Positions 61,996 to 64,000 of a stretch of 64,000 bases of DNA are shown one piece after another. Positions within the stretch are counted from its first letter, which is position 1, and every line of letters begins with the position of its first letter. Under the pieces are notes generated by a model, which saw nothing but the letters and a program-made list of their open reading frames with translations, ran no database searches and was not told where the DNA came from. The stretch comes from RPQJ01 sp963793005 (lineage in GTDB: Bacteria; Pseudomonadota; Gammaproteobacteria; Steroidobacterales; Steroidobacteraceae), in contig CAWBYP010000004.1 of NCBI GenBank assembly GCA_963793005.1, positions 372,001-436,000 of the forward strand. The letters run 5' to 3'. A program made the position numbers and the translations under genes.

Positions 61996-62703
61996 ATGGT
62001 GGACAAGCAACCCGCACCCACGGCATCCCCGTCGCTGCTCGATCGCGCGGAAGGCGCCGAGAAGCTATTCCTGTCGGGAAGGCGTCCAGGGGATGCCGAC
62101 CTGGCGAGCGCGGTGCGATTCTTCCTCGAGTTTCTCCAGGCCTTCGAGAGTTTCCAGGCGACCCAGCCATGCGTGACCGTGTTCGGATCCTCGAGATTCG
62201 GCGAGGACCATCCCCAATACGGGCTCGCCCGCGAGATCGGTTCGGCGCTTGCGAAGGCCGGCTACGCGGTCATGACCGGCGGCGGCTCGGGCATCATGGA
62301 AGCTGCCAACCGGGGCGCGAAGGAAGCCGGCGGCGTGAGCCTTGGCTGCAACATCCAGTTGCCGCGCGAGCAGAAACCCAACCAGTACCTCGATCGGTTC
62401 ATCCAGTTCGAGCATTTCTTTGCTCGCAAGGTGATGCTGGTCAAGTATTCGTGCGCTTTCATCGTCATGCCGGGCGGCTTTGGAACGCTGGATGAGGCCT
62501 TTGAAATCGCGACTCTGATGCAGACCGGGAAGCTAGAGCACTTCCCCCTGATCGCAGTCGGGGGCAGCTTCTGGGACCACTTCGACAGGTTCGTGCGCGA
62601 CGCGATGGTGGGGTGCGGAACGATCAGCGCCGACGAAACCCGCGTCATCCATCGCGCAGAGACCGCAGACGAGGTCGTTCGCCTGGTCCGCAACGGGGGG
62701 TAG
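61996..62703 (+). CDS. LOG-family protein (TIGR00730-type Rossmann fold)
   Basis: This 235-residue protein has the motifs GGGSGIMEAANRG (95-107) and PGGFGTLDE (159-167), the LOG signature. Members include cytokinin riboside 5'-monophosphate phosphoribohydrolases that hydrolyse nucleotides; many were misannotated as lysine decarboxylases. An N-terminal extension of about 55 residues precedes the core. ATG at 61996 follows AAGAGG. Confidence 0.93.
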   Translation: MVDKQPAPTASPSLLDRAEGAEKLFLSGRRPGDADLASAVRFFLEFLQAFESFQATQPCVTVFGSSRFGEDHPQYGLAREIGSALAKAGYAVMTGGGSGIMEAANRGAKEAGGVSLGCNIQLPREQKPNQYLDRFIQFEHFFARKVMLVKYSCAFIVMPGGFGTLDEAFEIATLMQTGKLEHFPLIAVGGSFWDHFDRFVRDAMVGCGTISADETRVIHRAETADEVVRLVRNGG

Positions 62704-62749
62704 GGGACATTCTCCTTTCTTTGACGAAAGAAAAAGGAGAATGTCCCCT
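62702..62749. repeat. Long inverted repeat (REP-like hairpin)
   Basis: A 17-base arm AGGGGACATTCTCCTTT (62702-62718) has an exact inverse partner at 62733-62749. Inner T- and A-rich bases extend the stem towards a GACG loop. The first bases overlap the LOG stop codon. The motif resembles REP-type hairpins dispersed in proteobacterial genomes, and it may also act as a terminator. Confidence 0.6.
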
Positions 62750-62761
62750 GCTCCGAAATTC

Positions 62762-62774
62762 GGTGCCAGGCACC
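62762..62774. repeat. Short palindrome GGTGCC-A-GGCACC next to the long repeat
   Basis: A perfect 6-bp inverted repeat followed by TATTTTT, 12 bases after the long hairpin and abutting the ankyrin gene stop. The pair resembles known REP/RAYT-associated elements and, on the plus strand, a terminator with a T-run. Confidence 0.55.
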
Positions 62775-64000
62775 TATTTTTCGATCATCGCGACGATGCT
62801 GTCGAAATTGCGCGCCCTGGCTGCGTCGGCGGCGGCCACGCCGTCGCGATTGCGCAGCTTGCGGCTCGCGCCCGCGTCGAGCAGCGCGTGGACTGTCTCG
62901 GAGCTTCCCGACAGGCTGGCCAGGATCAGCGAAGTGTCGCCCAGGCGATTCTGGGCATTCACGTCGGAACCTCCGACCAGCAGGCGCCGCACGGCGCTGG
63001 CCTGGCCCGCGGCCGCTGCCAGCATTAGCGGAGTATTACCGGCTCGCGTGCGCGACGAGACGCTCGCGCCTGAGGCGACCAGTCGATCGACCACGGCCGT
63101 GTGTCCCCGCGCAGATGCACATGACAGCGGCGTGACGCCATCCCGATCGGAGGCGTCGACGGTAGCGCCGGCCTTGACCAGCACCGGCACTGTCGCGGCC
63201 GCGTCGCCACAGGCGGCCAGCCAGAGTGCGCTCCTTGCCGACGAATCGATCGCGGATGGCAACGCCCCGGCGCCGAGCAGTGCGGCGACAATTTCGGCGT
63301 CGTCACGCGCCGCCGCGAGCATCAACGGTGTCGTTCCCGCCGGCCCGCTGGAATTTGCGTCGGCGCCGGCTTCAAGCAACAGGCGTACCACCGGCTGGTC
63401 ACTGCCGGAAACGGCGACCAGCAGGGGCGGACGCTCACCGGCAGCGTGTGCGTTCGGGTCCGCTCCGTGCCGCAGCAGGACCTTGACCAGGGCCGGATTG
63501 CGGCTCCGCACCGCCACACCGAGCGGTGTGTCGCCCTGCGCGTCCGCCCTGGAAACGTCCGCGCCCGCATCCAGCAGCAATGCCGCGGTGCTCGAGGAAC
63601 CCGCGGCAATCGCCACCATCAGTGCCGTCTGTCCGCCCGGCGCAGCAGCATTCGGGTCGGCCCCTCGAGCCAGCAGGTCGCGCAGCCGCTCCGGGTCCTT
63701 GCGGCTCGCGGCAACGACCACGTCCGGCCAACCCGCGTAGGCATCGCTGGCTGCTCGCGGCATCTCTTTCGCCGATCCGGCCGACGCGCTCGCCAATACA
63801 CGCACCGGCGCGGATCCGGCGGCCTGGAGGTCGTGCGCCTGCTGCAGGCGGCCACTGCGGACCGCGTAGGCAAGTGCCGTATTTCCCGAGCGATCCGCAG
63901 CCGTGACGCTCGCCTTCGCCCGCAACAGGATGTCGCAGGTATCCGGTCGTTCCGCGGCGCAGGCCAGCATCAGTGGCGTTACACCATATTCATCGGTCGC
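62774..64000 (-). CDS. Ankyrin-repeat protein (partial, N-terminus missing)
   Basis: Only the last 409 codons are in the window; the frame stays open to its right edge, where it reads DEYGVTPLMLACAAERPDTC. About 11-12 ankyrin repeats of 33 residues are visible, each with the GxTPLxxA/LLxxGAD pattern (for example AGNTPLMLA and GADVSRADAQGDTPLGVA). A non-repeat Ala/Ser-rich segment splits the first two repeats from the rest. Ankyrin proteins mediate protein contacts. A signal peptide, if present, is outside the window. Confidence 0.9.
   Translation of the reverse strand, partial: ATDEYGVTPLMLACAAERPDTCDILLRAKASVTAADRSGNTALAYAVRSGRLQQAHDLQAAGSAPVRVLASASAGSAKEMPRAASDAYAGWPDVVVAASRKDPERLRDLLARGADPNAAAPGGQTALMVAIAAGSSSTAALLLDAGADVSRADAQGDTPLGVAVRSRNPALVKVLLRHGADPNAHAAGERPPLLVAVSGSDQPVVRLLLEAGADANSSGPAGTTPLMLAAARDDAEIVAALLGAGALPSAIDSSARSALWLAACGDAAATVPVLVKAGATVDASDRDGVTPLSCASARGHTAVVDRLVASGASVSSRTRAGNTPLMLAAAAGQASAVRRLLVGGSDVNAQNRLGDTSLILASLSGSSETVHALLDAGASRKLRNRDGVAAADAARARNFDSIVAMIEK

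Noticed and set aside
62774..64000. Regular roughly 99-base periodicity suggesting a CRISPR or DNA repeat array
   Set aside because: The periodicity is protein-level: 33-residue ankyrin repeats with diverged nucleotide sequence and no identical repeat units.
1..64000. tRNA, rRNA, prophage or transposase genes
   Set aside because: No cloverleaf-like intergenic segment, rRNA stretch, integrase or transposase was recognised on either strand by reading; a tRNAscan run would settle short RNAs.

Overview
The window reads as chromosome of a high-G+C, Gram-negative, aerobic proteobacterium. The evidence is an LpxA homologue, outer-membrane lipoproteins, a NodT-type outer-membrane factor, HtpX, AhpC/AhpF and EmrAB. 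A gammaproteobacterium is my best guess, but no rRNA or other phylogenetic marker is present. Genes are packed with many 1-4 nt start/stop overlaps. I see no tRNA, rRNA, CRISPR array, prophage or insertion sequence.

Layout. 1-9.2 kb: a DoxX fragment, azoR with a divergent LysR regulator, a two-domain GFA protein, a tightly coupled marR-OMF-emrA-emrB efflux operon, then rhomboid and lipocalin genes. 9.2-17.5 kb: keto-acid metabolism, with an acyltransferase and a phenylpyruvate/indolepyruvate decarboxylase divergent from a two-subunit 2-oxoacid:acceptor oxidoreductase and a ferritin-like protein; then a SYLF lipid-binding protein and an NAD malic enzyme. 17.5-23.1 kb: three tandem exported DUF1254 proteins divergent from an AraC-type regulator. 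23.1-29.6 kb: an SGNH hydrolase, an exported M3-like metallopeptidase, an SDR-DUF418 pair and two lipoproteins.

29.7-37.5 kb is the most unusual region: one minus-strand operon with an SDR reductase, a non-pyrrolysine MttB-family methyltransferase, a corrinoid protein, a RACo-like corrinoid activator, a protein resembling the MetH activation domain, a homocysteine S-methyltransferase, an unrecognised 109-residue protein, a 53-residue membrane peptide and an extra-operonic lpxA. It contains the homocysteine, cobalamin and activation modules of methionine synthase as separate proteins. An MttB-type enzyme stands where the folate module would be. I infer that a quaternary amine supplies the methyl group for methionine.

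37.5-47.9 kb: ahpC-ahpF (terminator between them, possible OxyR site upstream), a REC-GGDEF-EAL protein with a degenerate GGDEF motif, an AlkA-type glycosylase, htpX, DUF938 and ggt. 47.9-59.2 kb holds cyanophycin metabolism: cphA with an adjoining Mur-ligase-only cphA-like gene, and 4.5 kb away a cphB-iadA degradation pair. Between them lie dodecin, an SPFH/NfeD pair, a cupin-tautomerase pair and a winged-helix/TPR regulator. 59.2-64 kb: TfoX-like protein, metallophosphoesterase, dimethylargininase, a VOC protein, a LOG-family protein, a REP-like inverted-repeat cluster and a long ankyrin-repeat protein cut by the window end.
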